Source of the DNA: Blautia_A aquisgranensis
GTDB lineage: Bacteria; Bacillota; Clostridia; Lachnospirales; Lachnospiraceae
Direction: 5' to 3'
Assembly (NCBI RefSeq): GCF_040096615.1
Contig: NZ_JBBMEJ010000016.1
Coordinates: forward strand, 28,955 to 92,954
DNA: 64,000 bases
The notes beneath the pieces are model-generated. The model ran no database searches, had not been told where the DNA came from, and saw only the letters and a list, made by a program, of their open reading frames with translations. The position numbers and the translations under genes were made by a program. This document shows, piece after piece, positions 17,128 to 26,506 of the stretch; the stretch's first letter is position 1, and every line of letters starts with the position of its first letter.

Positions 17128-18186
17128 ATGGGTGTTTCAGTGAGAAAATTTGGAACACTTCCTACTGGGGAGGAAGTAAAAATCTATCATCTTGAGAACA
17201 AGTCCGGCGCGTACGTGGAGGTTCTTCAGTATGGGGCGATCCTGGTTAAAGTATGTGTTCCGGATAAGAACGGAGAACTGAGGGATGTAGTTCTGGGGTA
17301 TGACGATATCCAGAGTTACGAAGTGAACGGATGCTTTTTCGGGGCGATCATTGGAAGAAGCGGTAATCGTATCGAGAATTCCAGATTTTTTATTGACGAT
17401 AAAGAAGTAGTCCTCACAGAGAATGAGAACCATAACAATCTTCACAGTGGCCCGAATGGTTTTGAGAAGAAGCTCTGGGAAGTGAAAGAAATCTCCGAGG
17501 GACAGAACAGTGTGGACTTCTTCCACATCAGCCCGGATGGAGAGAACGGATTCCCGGGAGAATTTTCAGTTATCGTGAAATATGAATTTACGGAAGAGAA
17601 CGAGCTGAAGATCCTTTACAGAGGTCGTTCTGATGCAGCGACAGTTGCCAATATGACGAATCATTCCTACTTTAATCTGGAGGGTGAGGGAAGCGGCAAT
17701 GTGCTGGACCAGGAGGTATGTATTCATGCGAAATATTTTACACCTGTGAGAGACAGCCAGGCGATTCCGACAGGAGAATATGCGCTGGTTGAGGGAACCC
17801 CGATGGATTTCAACAGCCCGAAGACGATCGGCAGAGATATTGAGGCAGATTTTGAGCAGCTGAAGTTTACAGGCGGATACGACCACAATTATGTGACAGA
17901 CAATTATGCAAAGGGAAATGTGCGCTCCATTGCCAGTGCCTACTGCAAAGAGTCGGGCATCGGAATGGAAGTTTCCTCAGACTGTCCGTGTGTACAGTTT
18001 TATGCCGGTAACTTTATCGGAGAAGAGAAAGGCAAGAATGGACATGTTTATCATGACCGTTACGGCTTCTGCCTGGAGACACAGGTTGAGCCGAATGCAG
18101 TAAATGTGGATGAATTCCATTCACCGATTCTGCGACCGGGTGAGGAGTACAGCTCTGAGACGATCTATCGTTTTTTTACAAAATAA
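17128..18186 (+). CDS. galM: Aldose 1-epimerase (galactose mutarotase)
   Basis: 352 residues with the GalM fold. Substrate and catalytic motifs are visible: NRIENSRF early, NNLHSGPNGF with the His, the MTNHSYFNL motif with the catalytic His, a GGYDHNYV segment, and LETQVEPNAVN near the end with the catalytic Glu. It interconverts alpha and beta anomers of hexoses. The ATG at 17128 follows GGGAGG by 11 bases; an upstream in-frame ATG at 17089 lies inside the RNA terminator and is rejected. The next gene follows after 56 bases, probably in the same unit. Confidence 0.92.
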   Translation: MGVSVRKFGTLPTGEEVKIYHLENKSGAYVEVLQYGAILVKVCVPDKNGELRDVVLGYDDIQSYEVNGCFFGAIIGRSGNRIENSRFFIDDKEVVLTENENHNNLHSGPNGFEKKLWEVKEISEGQNSVDFFHISPDGENGFPGEFSVIVKYEFTEENELKILYRGRSDAATVANMTNHSYFNLEGEGSGNVLDQEVCIHAKYFTPVRDSQAIPTGEYALVEGTPMDFNSPKTIGRDIEADFEQLKFTGGYDHNYVTDNYAKGNVRSIASAYCKESGIGMEVSSDCPCVQFYAGNFIGEEKGKNGHVYHDRYGFCLETQVEPNAVNVDEFHSPILRPGEEYSSETIYRFFTK

Positions 18187-18242
18187 ACAGCTGCGATGTG
18201 TGATCAAGAATGTGGCAAGAAGAAACAGAGGTATGAACAGTA

Positions 18243-18830
18243 ATGCAGATACGTGTGGCAGAAGAGAAGGATGCGGCAGCACTTGTAGAGATCTATTCCT
18301 ATTACGTTGAGAAAACGGCGGTCACATTTGAATATGAGACACCGTCCGTGGAGGAATTTACTAGGCGCATTCGTGACATCCAGAAAAAATATCCCTATAT
18401 TGTGGCGGAAGAAAATGGTGAGATCCTGGGTTATGCCTATGGTTCGGCGTTTCATCCGAGAGCTGCCTATGGCTGGTGTGCAGAGATGTCCATCTATGTG
18501 AAACATGACAGAAGAGGAAACGGCGCCGGTGGAAGGCTTTACCGCGCGCTGGAGAGCCTGCTGGCGGAGATGGGAATTCTGAATCTGAATGCCTGCATTG
18601 CTGTTCCTCAAAAAGAGGATGAATATCTTACCAATGCCAGTGTGGATTTTCATAGGCATTTCGGATACAAGAGAGTGGGAGAATTCCACAGATGCGGCTA
18701 CAAATTTAACCGCTGGTATCATATGTTATGGATGGAGAAGATGATCGGTGAGCATAAGAAATTGCAGCCGGCCGTGAAGCCTTTTCCAGAGATCCAGGAT
18801 AAGATCGGATTTGAGCGCTTTTCCTGGTAA
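18243..18830 (+). CDS. GNAT family N-acetyltransferase (Pat/bar-like)
   Basis: 195 residues. The fold is GNAT, with the acetyl-CoA-binding loop in the variant form DRRGNGAGGRLY near residue 90. The preceding WCAEMSIYV strand and the later FHRHFGYKRVGEF segment match the phosphinothricin-acetyltransferase-like subgroup, which acetylates small amines such as amino acid analogues. Substrate unknown. It lies between galM and the YihY-family gene, close enough for one transcript. Confidence 0.85.
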   Translation: MQIRVAEEKDAAALVEIYSYYVEKTAVTFEYETPSVEEFTRRIRDIQKKYPYIVAEENGEILGYAYGSAFHPRAAYGWCAEMSIYVKHDRRGNGAGGRLYRALESLLAEMGILNLNACIAVPQKEDEYLTNASVDFHRHFGYKRVGEFHRCGYKFNRWYHMLWMEKMIGEHKKLQPAVKPFPEIQDKIGFERFSW

Positions 18831-18853
18831 AAAAGAAACTCGAGGGGGTCAGC

Positions 18854-19753
18854 ATGGACGAAGAGAAGAAAAAACGAAACCTGATTCAGCTCATGCTGGG
18901 ATTTGTGAAGAGAGCAAATGGAGATCATGTAAGTGCATATGCCGCTCAGGCTGCGTACTTTCTGATCATGTCATTTATTCCGTTTGTATTGTTTCTTACA
19001 ACATTGATCCGTTACACACCGCTAAGCTACAATGTTGTCCGTGACGCGATCATAGGTTTTGTGCCCGGGAATCTTCAGACCTTTGTGCTGAGTATTGTAG
19101 TTGAGGTATATAAGAGAAGCACGGCAATTGTGCCATTATCCGCTCTGATGGCACTCTGGGCGTCAGGAAAAGGTATGCAGGCCATAATCAACGGTCTCAA
19201 CACGATCTACCATGTGAAGGAGACACGAAACTGGCTGACGAACCGTATTTATTCGGTTTTTTATATGCTGTTATTTGTGCTGGCGATTATTGTCACCCTG
19301 TTGATGCTTGTCCTAGGAAACCGTATTCAGATTGCGGCACAGAGGACAATACCGATTCTGGGAAGACTCCTTGGAAAGCTCATGGGGGCGAGAACTCTGC
19401 TGGTATTTGCAGTGCTTTTTGTGGTTTTTCTTGTGCTTTATAAGGTGCTTCCCAACAGAAAGGCAACGTTTAAGAGCCAGCTTCCGGGAGCGTTTATCAT
19501 TGCAGTAGGCTGGCTTATTTTTTCCTACGGATTCTCTCTGTATTTTGAATTTTTTCCGAATTTTGGAAATATGTATGGAAGTCTGACGGCTTTGATCATG
19601 GTTATGCTGTGGCTGTATGTGTGTATGAATCTGATCCTGTACGGGGCGGAGATCAACGCATACTTCGAAAATGAATTCCGGCGGGCGCAGAAATCAGTAA
19701 AAACTCTGCTCACCAGAAAAGAAAATGAAAAAAACAGCTCCAAAGAATCATGA
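18854..19753 (+). CDS. YihY/BrkB family inner membrane protein
   Basis: 299 residues with about six membrane segments and a basic cytoplasmic C-terminus. The family signature AAQAAYFLIMSFIPFVL lies in the first hydrophobic region, and GKGMQAIINGLNTIYHVKETRNWLTNR follows the central loop. Late GNMYGSLTALIMVMLWLYVCMNLILYGAEINA is typical of YihY. The family was once called ribonuclease BN by mistake; its function is not established. GAGGGGG ribosome site. It follows the GNAT gene after 23 bases. Confidence 0.88.
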   Translation: MDEEKKKRNLIQLMLGFVKRANGDHVSAYAAQAAYFLIMSFIPFVLFLTTLIRYTPLSYNVVRDAIIGFVPGNLQTFVLSIVVEVYKRSTAIVPLSALMALWASGKGMQAIINGLNTIYHVKETRNWLTNRIYSVFYMLLFVLAIIVTLLMLVLGNRIQIAAQRTIPILGRLLGKLMGARTLLVFAVLFVVFLVLYKVLPNRKATFKSQLPGAFIIAVGWLIFSYGFSLYFEFFPNFGNMYGSLTALIMVMLWLYVCMNLILYGAEINAYFENEFRRAQKSVKTLLTRKENEKNSSKES

Positions 19754-19770
19754 CTTTACAGACTTTGCGC

Positions 19771-19799
19771 TTGACAGAAAGCGGACCTTGTGGCATAGT
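19771..19799 (+). promoter_or_regulatory. Promoter of the pheST T-box leader
   Basis: TTGACA at 19771-19776, a 17-base spacer and CATAGT at 19794-19799. Confidence 0.6.
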
Positions 19800-19802
19800 A
19801 TT

Positions 19803-20048
19803 AAAAGACAGAAAAAGCTGTGAAGGTGTTAGAGAGGATTATTTTCTCACAGAGAAGGGAAGTCACCGGCTGTAAGCTTCCCCGGGTTCAGATAATTCTT
19901 GAGTTTCCCACCGGAGCTTCCTCTCTGAAATAACAGTAGGAGATGACGTATGCTGCGCGTTAAGCAGACAGAAGTGCCCGTGATCTTTCATGGGAAACTG
20001 GGTGGTACCGCGGATATTCCGTCCCTTTTATAAGGGACGGTTTTTTTA
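19803..20048 (+). promoter_or_regulatory. T-box leader (phenylalanine) controlling pheST
   Basis: The T-box core GGTGGTACCGCGG lies at about 20002-20014. TTC at 19915-19917, within the specifier region, encodes Phe and matches the downstream synthetase. The terminator is a clean hairpin, CCGTCCC-ttttata-GGGACGG, followed by seven T near 20020-20048. Uncharged tRNA-Phe should induce pheST. Confidence 0.9.
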
Positions 20049-20122
20049 TTGCCCATTTTTGCTTCGGCGGAAGATGGATAGCGGCGTATCATTGATCATT
20101 TATATTAAAGGAGAAATAGACC

Positions 20123-21148
20123 ATGGATATGAAAGAAAGACTTCAGGAACTGGCTGAGAACGCCAGAAAACGGATCGAGGAATCCGAGGGCCTGGATAAG
20201 CTGAATGATGTGCGTGTTGCATATCTTGGAAAAAAAGGTGAGCTTACAGCAATCTTAAAAGGTATGAAAGATGTTGCTCCAGAGGAGCGTCCGAAGGTTG
20301 GTCAGCTTGTTAATGAGACAAGAGCAAAAATTGAGGAGCTTCTGGAAACTTCCAGGAAAGAGTTTGAGGAAAAAGTCCGTGAGGAGAAGATGAAGGCTGA
20401 GGTTATCGATGTAACACTTCCTGCAAAGAAGGCAAAGATCGGTCATCGTCATCCGAACACTATCGCTCTGGAAGAAGTTGAACGTATCTTCATTGGAATG
20501 GGCTATGAAGTTGTTGAAGGACCTGAGGTTGAGTATGCAGACTATAACTTCACAAAACTGAATATTCCTGAGAATCATCCGGCAAGAGATGAGCAGGATA
20601 CCTTCTTTATCAACGATTCCATTCTGCTTCGTTCCCAGACTTCACCGGTTCAGGCCCGTGAAATGGAAAAAGGCAAGCTGCCGATCCGTATGATCGCACC
20701 GGGACGTGTATTCCGTTCTGACGAGGTGGATGCAACACATTCTCCTTCCTTCCATCAGATCGAAGGTCTTGTTATTGATAAGAATGTTACATTTGCAGAT
20801 CTTAAGGGTACTCTTCAGGAGTTCGCAAAAGAACTCTTCGGACCGGAGACAAAGACAAAATTCCGTCCACATCATTTCCCGTTTACAGAGCCGAGCGCTG
20901 AGGTAGATGTATCCTGCTTCAAATGTGGCGGAAAGGGTTGCCGCTTCTGTAAAGGATCCGGCTGGATCGAAATTCTCGGCTGTGGTATGGTTCATCCGAA
21001 CGTTCTCCGTATGTGTGGAATCGATCCGGATGAGTATACTGGATTTGCTTTTGGTGTAGGTCTGGAGCGTATTGCACTTCTGAAATACGAGATCGATGAT
21101 ATGCGTCTTCTGTATGAGAATGACAGCAGATTCCTGAAACAGTTCTAA
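20123..21148 (+). CDS. pheS: Phenylalanine-tRNA ligase alpha subunit
   Basis: 341 residues, standard length. An N-terminal coiled-coil (1-90) binds tRNA-Phe. The class II catalytic core follows: motif 2 near APGRVFRSDEVDATHSPSFHQIEG and motif 3 in GFAFGVGLERIALLKY. FTEPSAEVDVSC carries substrate-pocket residues, and a CFKC...CRFC pair is a common zinc-like insertion in this family. It charges tRNA-Phe as an alpha2-beta2 enzyme with PheT. AAAGGAG precedes the ATG. It is the first gene after the T-box leader. Confidence 0.97.
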   Translation: MDMKERLQELAENARKRIEESEGLDKLNDVRVAYLGKKGELTAILKGMKDVAPEERPKVGQLVNETRAKIEELLETSRKEFEEKVREEKMKAEVIDVTLPAKKAKIGHRHPNTIALEEVERIFIGMGYEVVEGPEVEYADYNFTKLNIPENHPARDEQDTFFINDSILLRSQTSPVQAREMEKGKLPIRMIAPGRVFRSDEVDATHSPSFHQIEGLVIDKNVTFADLKGTLQEFAKELFGPETKTKFRPHHFPFTEPSAEVDVSCFKCGGKGCRFCKGSGWIEILGCGMVHPNVLRMCGIDPDEYTGFAFGVGLERIALLKYEIDDMRLLYENDSRFLKQF

Positions 21149-21210
21149 AAGAGCCAGAAGGCAGATTTTGGATTTTCAGTTAAATATAGAAAAAAGAAGG
21201 GACAACCAAA

Positions 21211-23628
21211 ATGAATACTTCATTATCTTGGATTAAAAAATATGTGCCGGATTTGGATGTAACGGCACAGGAATATACAGATGCCATGACTTTAACAGGC
21301 ACAAAGGTAGAGGGCTTTACAGAGCTGGATGCAGATCTTGACAAGATCGTGATCGGTCAGATCGACAAGATCGAGAAGCATCCGGATGCAGACAAGCTGA
21401 TCATCTGCCAGGTGAATATCGGAACAGAGAGCGTACAGATCGTAACAGGTGCACCTAATGTAAAAGAGGGAGATAAGGTTCCGGTAGTTCTTGATGGTGG
21501 ACGTGTTGCAGGTGGTCATGACGGAAAAATGACTCCTGGCGGAATCAAGATCAAAAAAGGCAAACTTCGCGGTGTTGAGTCCTGTGGAATGATGTGTTCC
21601 ATTGAAGAGCTTGGAAGCACAAGAGAAATGTACCCGGAGGCACCGGAGTACGGTATCTATATTTTCCCGGAGGATGCAGTTGTAGGCGAGAGTGCGATCA
21701 AGGCACTTGGTCTTGACGATGTAGTATTTGAGTATGAGATCACTTCCAACCGTGTAGACTGCTATGGAGTCCTTGGAATCGCAAGAGAGGCAGCAGCAAC
21801 TTTCCAGAAGAAATTCTGTCCGCCTGTTGTAGAGGTCAAGGGAAATGATGAGAAGGCTTCTGACTACGTAAAGGTTACTGTAGAAGATCCTCAGCTCTGC
21901 CCACGTTACTGTGCAAGAGTTGTAAAAAATGTGAAGATCGGTCCGTCTCCGAAATGGATGCAGAGATGTCTGGCTTCCAACGGAATCCGCCCGATCAACA
22001 ATCTGGTAGACATTACAAACTATGTAATGGAAGAGTTCGGTCAGCCGATGCATGCATATGATCTGGATACCATCGCAAACAAAGAGATCGTTGTACGCCG
22101 TGCAGGAAAAGATGAGAAATTTGTCACACTGGATGGTCAGGAGCGTACCATGGATGAGAACGTTCTGATGATCTGCGATGGTGAAAAAGCAGTTGGCATT
22201 GCCGGTATCATGGGTGGTGAGAATTCCATGATCACAGATGATGTAAAAACAGTTCTTTTTGAGGCTGCATGCTTCGATGGAACAAGCATCCGTCTTTCTT
22301 CCAAGAGAATCGGACTTCGTACCGATGCTTCCGGTAAATTCGAGAAGGGTCTTGACCCGAATAATGCCCAGGCTGCAATCGACCGTGCATGCCAGCTGAT
22401 GGAAGAGCTTGGTGCTGGTGAGGTAGTCGGAGGAATGGTTGATATCTGCAATGAGACAAGAGAGCCATCCAGAGTAAAATTTGAGCCGGAGAAGATCAAC
22501 AAGCTTCTTGGAACAGACATCACAAAAGAAGATATGATCGGTTATCTTGGACGTGTAGAGCTGGCCTATGATGAGAAAACAGATGAGATCGTTGCGCCTA
22601 CTTTCCGTCAGGATATTCACTGCAATGCAGATGTTGCAGAGGAGGTTGCGAGATTCTACGGCTATGATAAGATCCCGATGACACTTCCTACAGGAGAGGC
22701 TACTACAGGTAAGCTTCCGTTCAAGCTTCGCATCCAGGAAGTTGCAAGGGATATCGCTGAGTATTGTGGATTTTCTGAGGGAATGTCCTATTCTTTCGAA
22801 AGCCCGAAGGTTTTTGACAAGCTTTGCATTCCTGAGGACAGCGAGCTTCGCAAAGGCATCACCATCAGCAATCCGCTTGGCGAGGATTACAGTATCATGC
22901 GTACAAGCACACTGAACGGTATGCTGGCATCTCTTTCCACAAACTATAACAGACGTAACAAAGATGTTCGTCTTTACGAACTTGGAAATATTTATCTTCC
23001 AAAGTCTCTTCCACTGACAGAGCTTCCGGACGAGCGTACCATGTTTACACTTGGAATGTACGGAAAAGGCGATTTCTTCGATATGAAGGGTGTATGCGAG
23101 GAGTTCTTCGAGAAAATCGGCATGAAGAAAAAAGTTACCTATGATCCGAAGAGCGGCAAGCCGTTTCTGCATCCGGGAAGACAGGCCAACATGATCTATA
23201 AGGGCAAGGTTGTGGGATATCTCGGAGAGGTTCATCCTTCTGTTGCAGATAACTATTCTATCGGAGAAAAAGCATACATTGCAGTGATCGATATCCTGGA
23301 TGTGCTGGAATTCGCAGGCTTCAACCATAAATACACCGGAATCGCAAAATATCCGGCTGTAACACGTGACCTGAGCCTTGTAGTTCCTCATGCGGTTCTT
23401 GCAGGACAGATCGAAGAAATCTTCGACCAGAGAGGCGGAAATATCCTGGAGAGCTATCAGCTGTTCGATATCTATGAGGGAGCACAGATCGAGAAAGGCT
23501 TCAAGTCCATGGCTTATTCTCTTGTATTTCGTGCTCATGACAAGACTCTTGGTGAGAATGAGATCTCAGCTGTTATGAAGAAGATCATGAATGGCCTGAA
23601 CGGACTTGGAATCGAGCTGAGAAGCTGA
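21211..23628 (+). CDS. pheT: Phenylalanine-tRNA ligase beta subunit
   Basis: 805 residues, full length. Domains in order: an EMAP-II-like tRNA-binding domain (about 40-150, IGQIDKIEKHPDADKL), B3/B4 editing domain (about 210-385, with RPINNLVDITNYVM), B5 (about 405-475), and a catalytic-like core. The C-terminal anticodon-binding FDX-ACB domain carries YPAVTRDLSLVV. It supports tRNA binding and hydrolyses mischarged Tyr-tRNA-Phe. Its stop overlaps the next start codon (TGATG at 23626-23630), so the downstream phosphatase is translationally coupled. Confidence 0.97.
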   Translation: MNTSLSWIKKYVPDLDVTAQEYTDAMTLTGTKVEGFTELDADLDKIVIGQIDKIEKHPDADKLIICQVNIGTESVQIVTGAPNVKEGDKVPVVLDGGRVAGGHDGKMTPGGIKIKKGKLRGVESCGMMCSIEELGSTREMYPEAPEYGIYIFPEDAVVGESAIKALGLDDVVFEYEITSNRVDCYGVLGIAREAAATFQKKFCPPVVEVKGNDEKASDYVKVTVEDPQLCPRYCARVVKNVKIGPSPKWMQRCLASNGIRPINNLVDITNYVMEEFGQPMHAYDLDTIANKEIVVRRAGKDEKFVTLDGQERTMDENVLMICDGEKAVGIAGIMGGENSMITDDVKTVLFEAACFDGTSIRLSSKRIGLRTDASGKFEKGLDPNNAQAAIDRACQLMEELGAGEVVGGMVDICNETREPSRVKFEPEKINKLLGTDITKEDMIGYLGRVELAYDEKTDEIVAPTFRQDIHCNADVAEEVARFYGYDKIPMTLPTGEATTGKLPFKLRIQEVARDIAEYCGFSEGMSYSFESPKVFDKLCIPEDSELRKGITISNPLGEDYSIMRTSTLNGMLASLSTNYNRRNKDVRLYELGNIYLPKSLPLTELPDERTMFTLGMYGKGDFFDMKGVCEEFFEKIGMKKKVTYDPKSGKPFLHPGRQANMIYKGKVVGYLGEVHPSVADNYSIGEKAYIAVIDILDVLEFAGFNHKYTGIAKYPAVTRDLSLVVPHAVLAGQIEEIFDQRGGNILESYQLFDIYEGAQIEKGFKSMAYSLVFRAHDKTLGENEISAVMKKIMNGLNGLGIELRS

Positions 23629-24236
23629 TGCTGATCTATATCGTAAGACATGGTGTGACGGAATGGAATAAGCTGAAAAAGCTTCAGGGTGCTGCGGATG
23701 TTCCTCTTGCAAAGGAGGGCATCCGTCTTGCGGAAGAAACCGGAAAGGCTCTGAAAGACGTAAAATTTGACATCTGTTTTACCAGCCCGCTGTCGAGAGC
23801 AAAACAGACTGCAGAATGTATACTTGGAAACAGAGACATTCCGATCATACCGGATAAGCGTATTCAGGAGATCAATTTCGGAGTGCTGGAGGGGGACAAG
23901 GTAAGAGATCCTGAAGGGAATTATATTGATCCGCAGATTGAGATATTTTTCAAAGATCCTGTGAATTTTAAACGCCCGGAAAATGGTGAGAATATCTTTG
24001 ATGTGATCGCCCGGACAAAAGATTTCTGGGAAGAAAAAACAACAGATCCGTCCCTTGCGGACAAAACGATCCTGGTAGCATCTCACGGATGTGCGGTTCG
24101 TGCACTATTGCAGAATATCTATCATGATCCGAAGAATTTCTGGCATGGTTCAGTACCGCCGAACTGCTGTATCAATCTTGTGGAAGTGAAGGATGGTAAG
24201 ACGACACTTCTGGAAGAGGACAGGGTTTACGCATAA
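23628..24236 (+). CDS. Histidine phosphatase (phosphoglycerate mutase-like) family protein
   Basis: 202 residues. The catalytic RHG motif is in IYIVRHGVTEWN (His 8), with the supporting Arg in CFTSPLSRAKQT and the second His in VASHGCAVRALL. The family includes sugar-phosphate phosphatases, alpha-ribazole phosphatase and broad-specificity enzymes; substrate unknown. It starts on the last base of the pheT stop codon, so it belongs to the pheST transcript and is coupled to it, although no functional link to aminoacylation is evident. Confidence 0.88.
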   Translation: MLIYIVRHGVTEWNKLKKLQGAADVPLAKEGIRLAEETGKALKDVKFDICFTSPLSRAKQTAECILGNRDIPIIPDKRIQEINFGVLEGDKVRDPEGNYIDPQIEIFFKDPVNFKRPENGENIFDVIARTKDFWEEKTTDPSLADKTILVASHGCAVRALLQNIYHDPKNFWHGSVPPNCCINLVEVKDGKTTLLEEDRVYA

Positions 24237-24246
24237 AAAAACAGAA

Positions 24247-24289
24247 GAAGCGCAGAAGAACTGAAATGGTTGTTCTGCGTTTCTTTTTT
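24247..24289 (+). terminator. Terminator of the pheST unit
   Basis: GAAGCGCAGAA (24247-24257) pairs with TTCTGCGTTTC (24273-24283), followed by six T. Confidence 0.8.
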
Positions 24290-24452
24290 ATACACGAAAT
24301 TTGTGAAAAATACACAGGTTATGATTGACTAATCAGAATAAAGAGAGATAAAATAGATAAAGCAAATAAATAATTCAGAAAAATAAAGTTAAATATTACT
24401 AATTAGCGAAAAACTATTACAATGGTATGAAACATAAAAAAGAGGTGAGCAT

Positions 24453-24665
24453 ATGCAGTCGTTAAATGAGACAAATGCAGGCGAGAGCTATACGGTTAAA
24501 TGGATGACGGGAATGCCGGAAACGATGGAACAGATCAGACAATACAATGTCAGTGAGGGAAAGACCATACAGGTGATCAGCCGGATACTTGGAGGTGTGA
24601 TTGTCGGTGTGCAGGGACGCAGGATCCTGATCAGTGATGATGCAGCCTGTCGTATAAAAGTATGA
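24453..24665 (+). CDS. Small FeoA-domain protein
   Basis: 70 residues. The chain matches the SH3-like FeoA domain: an N-terminal segment, a conserved hydrophobic turn with small residues, and the closing GVQGRRILISDDAACRIKV strand pair. FeoA proteins assist the FeoB ferrous iron channel. No feoB is adjacent, so it may be an orphan or a regulator of a distant transporter. AGAGGTGAG precedes the ATG, and a strong terminator follows, making it monocistronic. Confidence 0.7.
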   Translation: MQSLNETNAGESYTVKWMTGMPETMEQIRQYNVSEGKTIQVISRILGGVIVGVQGRRILISDDAACRIKV

Positions 24666-24681
24666 GAAATATCAGTGCCTG

Positions 24682-24715
24682 AAAGGACAATTCTTTTGAC
24701 GAGAATTGTCCTTTT
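24682..24715 (+). terminator. Terminator after the FeoA-like gene
   Basis: AAAGGACAATTCT (24682-24694) pairs with AGAATTGTCCTTTT (24702-24715). Confidence 0.85.
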
Positions 24716-24795
24716 CTGTTGTTTTGGGAATGATGTTATGATAGTATGGAACAAAAGAAAACTTTTTTCGAAAATAGAAAAAGGGGAGGCAGATC

Positions 24796-26460
24796 ATGGG
24801 AAAAAAGTTTATGAATACAGTGCTGTTTCTGGTTGTGGCCGTGGCAGCAGCTACTCTTACTGCTTATGTGGGTAAGGGTTCCGGAAATGTATTGTTTTAT
24901 AATTTTACATTTCTTGGAATTATGGTGATCATATATGCTGTAGGACTTTTTGCCGGCTTGTATCGGATGGAGAATCTTACAGCGGCTCTGAAGCACGGAG
25001 CAGCGGAGATCACAGAGGTATTTCAGCTTCCGGGAAGAGCCAGAAAAGAAGAGATCGGTCAGCTGAGAGGAATTTTCGGTGATCGTTATCTGGACAAAAA
25101 AATGGATGATTTTGTGGACAGTATCAGCCGGACAGAAGAGGGAATCGCTGAGGTGGAGGATTTTGTGAATATTGAAGATGTGGATGTTCATATTCATAAG
25201 AGACTGCTGGAGATGGCTCCGGATATTTTTACAAGCCTTGGTATCCTTGGTACATTTATCGGTCTTGTGTGGGGGCTGAAGAATTTTCAGCCTACAGATT
25301 ATGAGGTGATGACCAGCTCGGTATCGGCACTTGTAGATGGAATCAAGGTTGCGTTTCTTACCTCGATTTATGGTGTTGCACTGTCGGTGGTGTACACTTT
25401 TGGAATGAAGAGCGGTTATTCATCCATGTCACAGGCTATGCAGGATTTTCTGGATCGTTTTCATGCACTGGTTCTGCCGACAGCGGAGAATGAATCCTGG
25501 AATCTTCTTGTTTCCAGTCAGAAAACACAGACAGAGGCTATGAAACAGATGGCAGAACAGTTTTCCGTGCAGATGGCGGACAGCTTTGAGAAGGTGATCA
25601 CACCTACATTTCAGAAGATGAATGATTCATTGGATGTGCTTACTGCGTCTGTAACGAAAGGGCAGCAGGATGCGATCCGTGAGATTCTGGACACATTTTT
25701 AAGTGAGATGCATGGATCGTTCCAGATGCAGTTCGAGGATTTTAATGATGCGCTGGCTGAACTTAAGAAAGCACAGAAGGACAACACGGAATACACATCG
25801 GAGCTTTACAAGACGATGAGCAGCCAGCTGAGTGAAACTTTCACGAAGCAGGAACGTGCGATGAAGGATGCAATCAAAGAAATCAATGAGATGCAGAGTA
25901 AGTATATGAAGACTGCGGACCGCATCCTGCGTGATAATCAGATGATCCAGCAGCTTCAGAAGCGGGATTATGAGAAGCTTGCCGAGCATATGCATGAGAA
26001 TGAAAAAGAGTCTTCTGCTTTGTGGAAGTCCTGCAATGAGTCTATGCGGCAGTATGTGGACAGTGCGGCTGAAGGTATGAAAACGGCAGCGGATTCGAAT
26101 AAGATCAGTGCAGAGCTTCTCCGTGAAGATAAAAAAATGATCGAGAATTTTGAAATTAAGATGAACGAATTTACGGAGAGCCAGAAAATGGTCAGCGCTA
26201 CACTGGATGAGGTACGCAGACTGCTTTCTGAGATTAAAACTGCGAAAAATAATCGGGATATTCATCTGGTCGCAGGCCAGCCATGGGGATATGGCAGCGG
26301 TGCGGGAGCTCAGGAGCTTAAAGAGAAGCTTGACAGTCTGGAGGATCTTCTGGATGGTCAGGGTGCGAGACAGGAGGCTCTGCTGGATGAGATCGAGAGA
26401 AGTATCCGTGAGATGACCAAGGTGGTTCAGAAAGGGCGTTTTGGCTTCTTTAATAAATAA
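24796..26460 (+). CDS. MotA/TolQ/ExbB-type proton channel protein with long cytoplasmic coiled coil (ZorA-like)
   Basis: 554 residues. Two N-terminal membrane spans (about 7-25 and 32-55) are followed by a cytoplasmic segment and then the MotA/ExbB core. In that core, LLEMAPDIFTSLGILGTFIGLVWGL (about 136-160) and a second span near 185-205 form the channel helices. The last 340 residues are predicted alpha-helical, rich in Gln, Lys and Glu, with no membrane span. MotA and ExbB use proton flow to drive a partner; a long helical tail is characteristic of ZorA of the Zorya anti-phage system. The partner MotB-like gene follows after 46 bases. No zorC, zorD or zorE effector is nearby, so defence is not demonstrated. 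GGGGAGG ribosome site. Confidence 0.8.
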   Translation: MGKKFMNTVLFLVVAVAAATLTAYVGKGSGNVLFYNFTFLGIMVIIYAVGLFAGLYRMENLTAALKHGAAEITEVFQLPGRARKEEIGQLRGIFGDRYLDKKMDDFVDSISRTEEGIAEVEDFVNIEDVDVHIHKRLLEMAPDIFTSLGILGTFIGLVWGLKNFQPTDYEVMTSSVSALVDGIKVAFLTSIYGVALSVVYTFGMKSGYSSMSQAMQDFLDRFHALVLPTAENESWNLLVSSQKTQTEAMKQMAEQFSVQMADSFEKVITPTFQKMNDSLDVLTASVTKGQQDAIREILDTFLSEMHGSFQMQFEDFNDALAELKKAQKDNTEYTSELYKTMSSQLSETFTKQERAMKDAIKEINEMQSKYMKTADRILRDNQMIQQLQKRDYEKLAEHMHENEKESSALWKSCNESMRQYVDSAAEGMKTAADSNKISAELLREDKKMIENFEIKMNEFTESQKMVSATLDEVRRLLSEIKTAKNNRDIHLVAGQPWGYGSGAGAQELKEKLDSLEDLLDGQGARQEALLDEIERSIREMTKVVQKGRFGFFNK

Positions 26461-26506
26461 GAGTTGGGAGACTTTTGAGTTGAGACAATAAAGGGGAGAA
26501 GTATTG

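Noticed and set aside
21292..23538. A 748-codon open frame antisense to pheT
   Set aside because: It mirrors pheT codon use, is rich in Cys, Ile and Leu, and has no recognisable domain. pheT on the other strand is certain.
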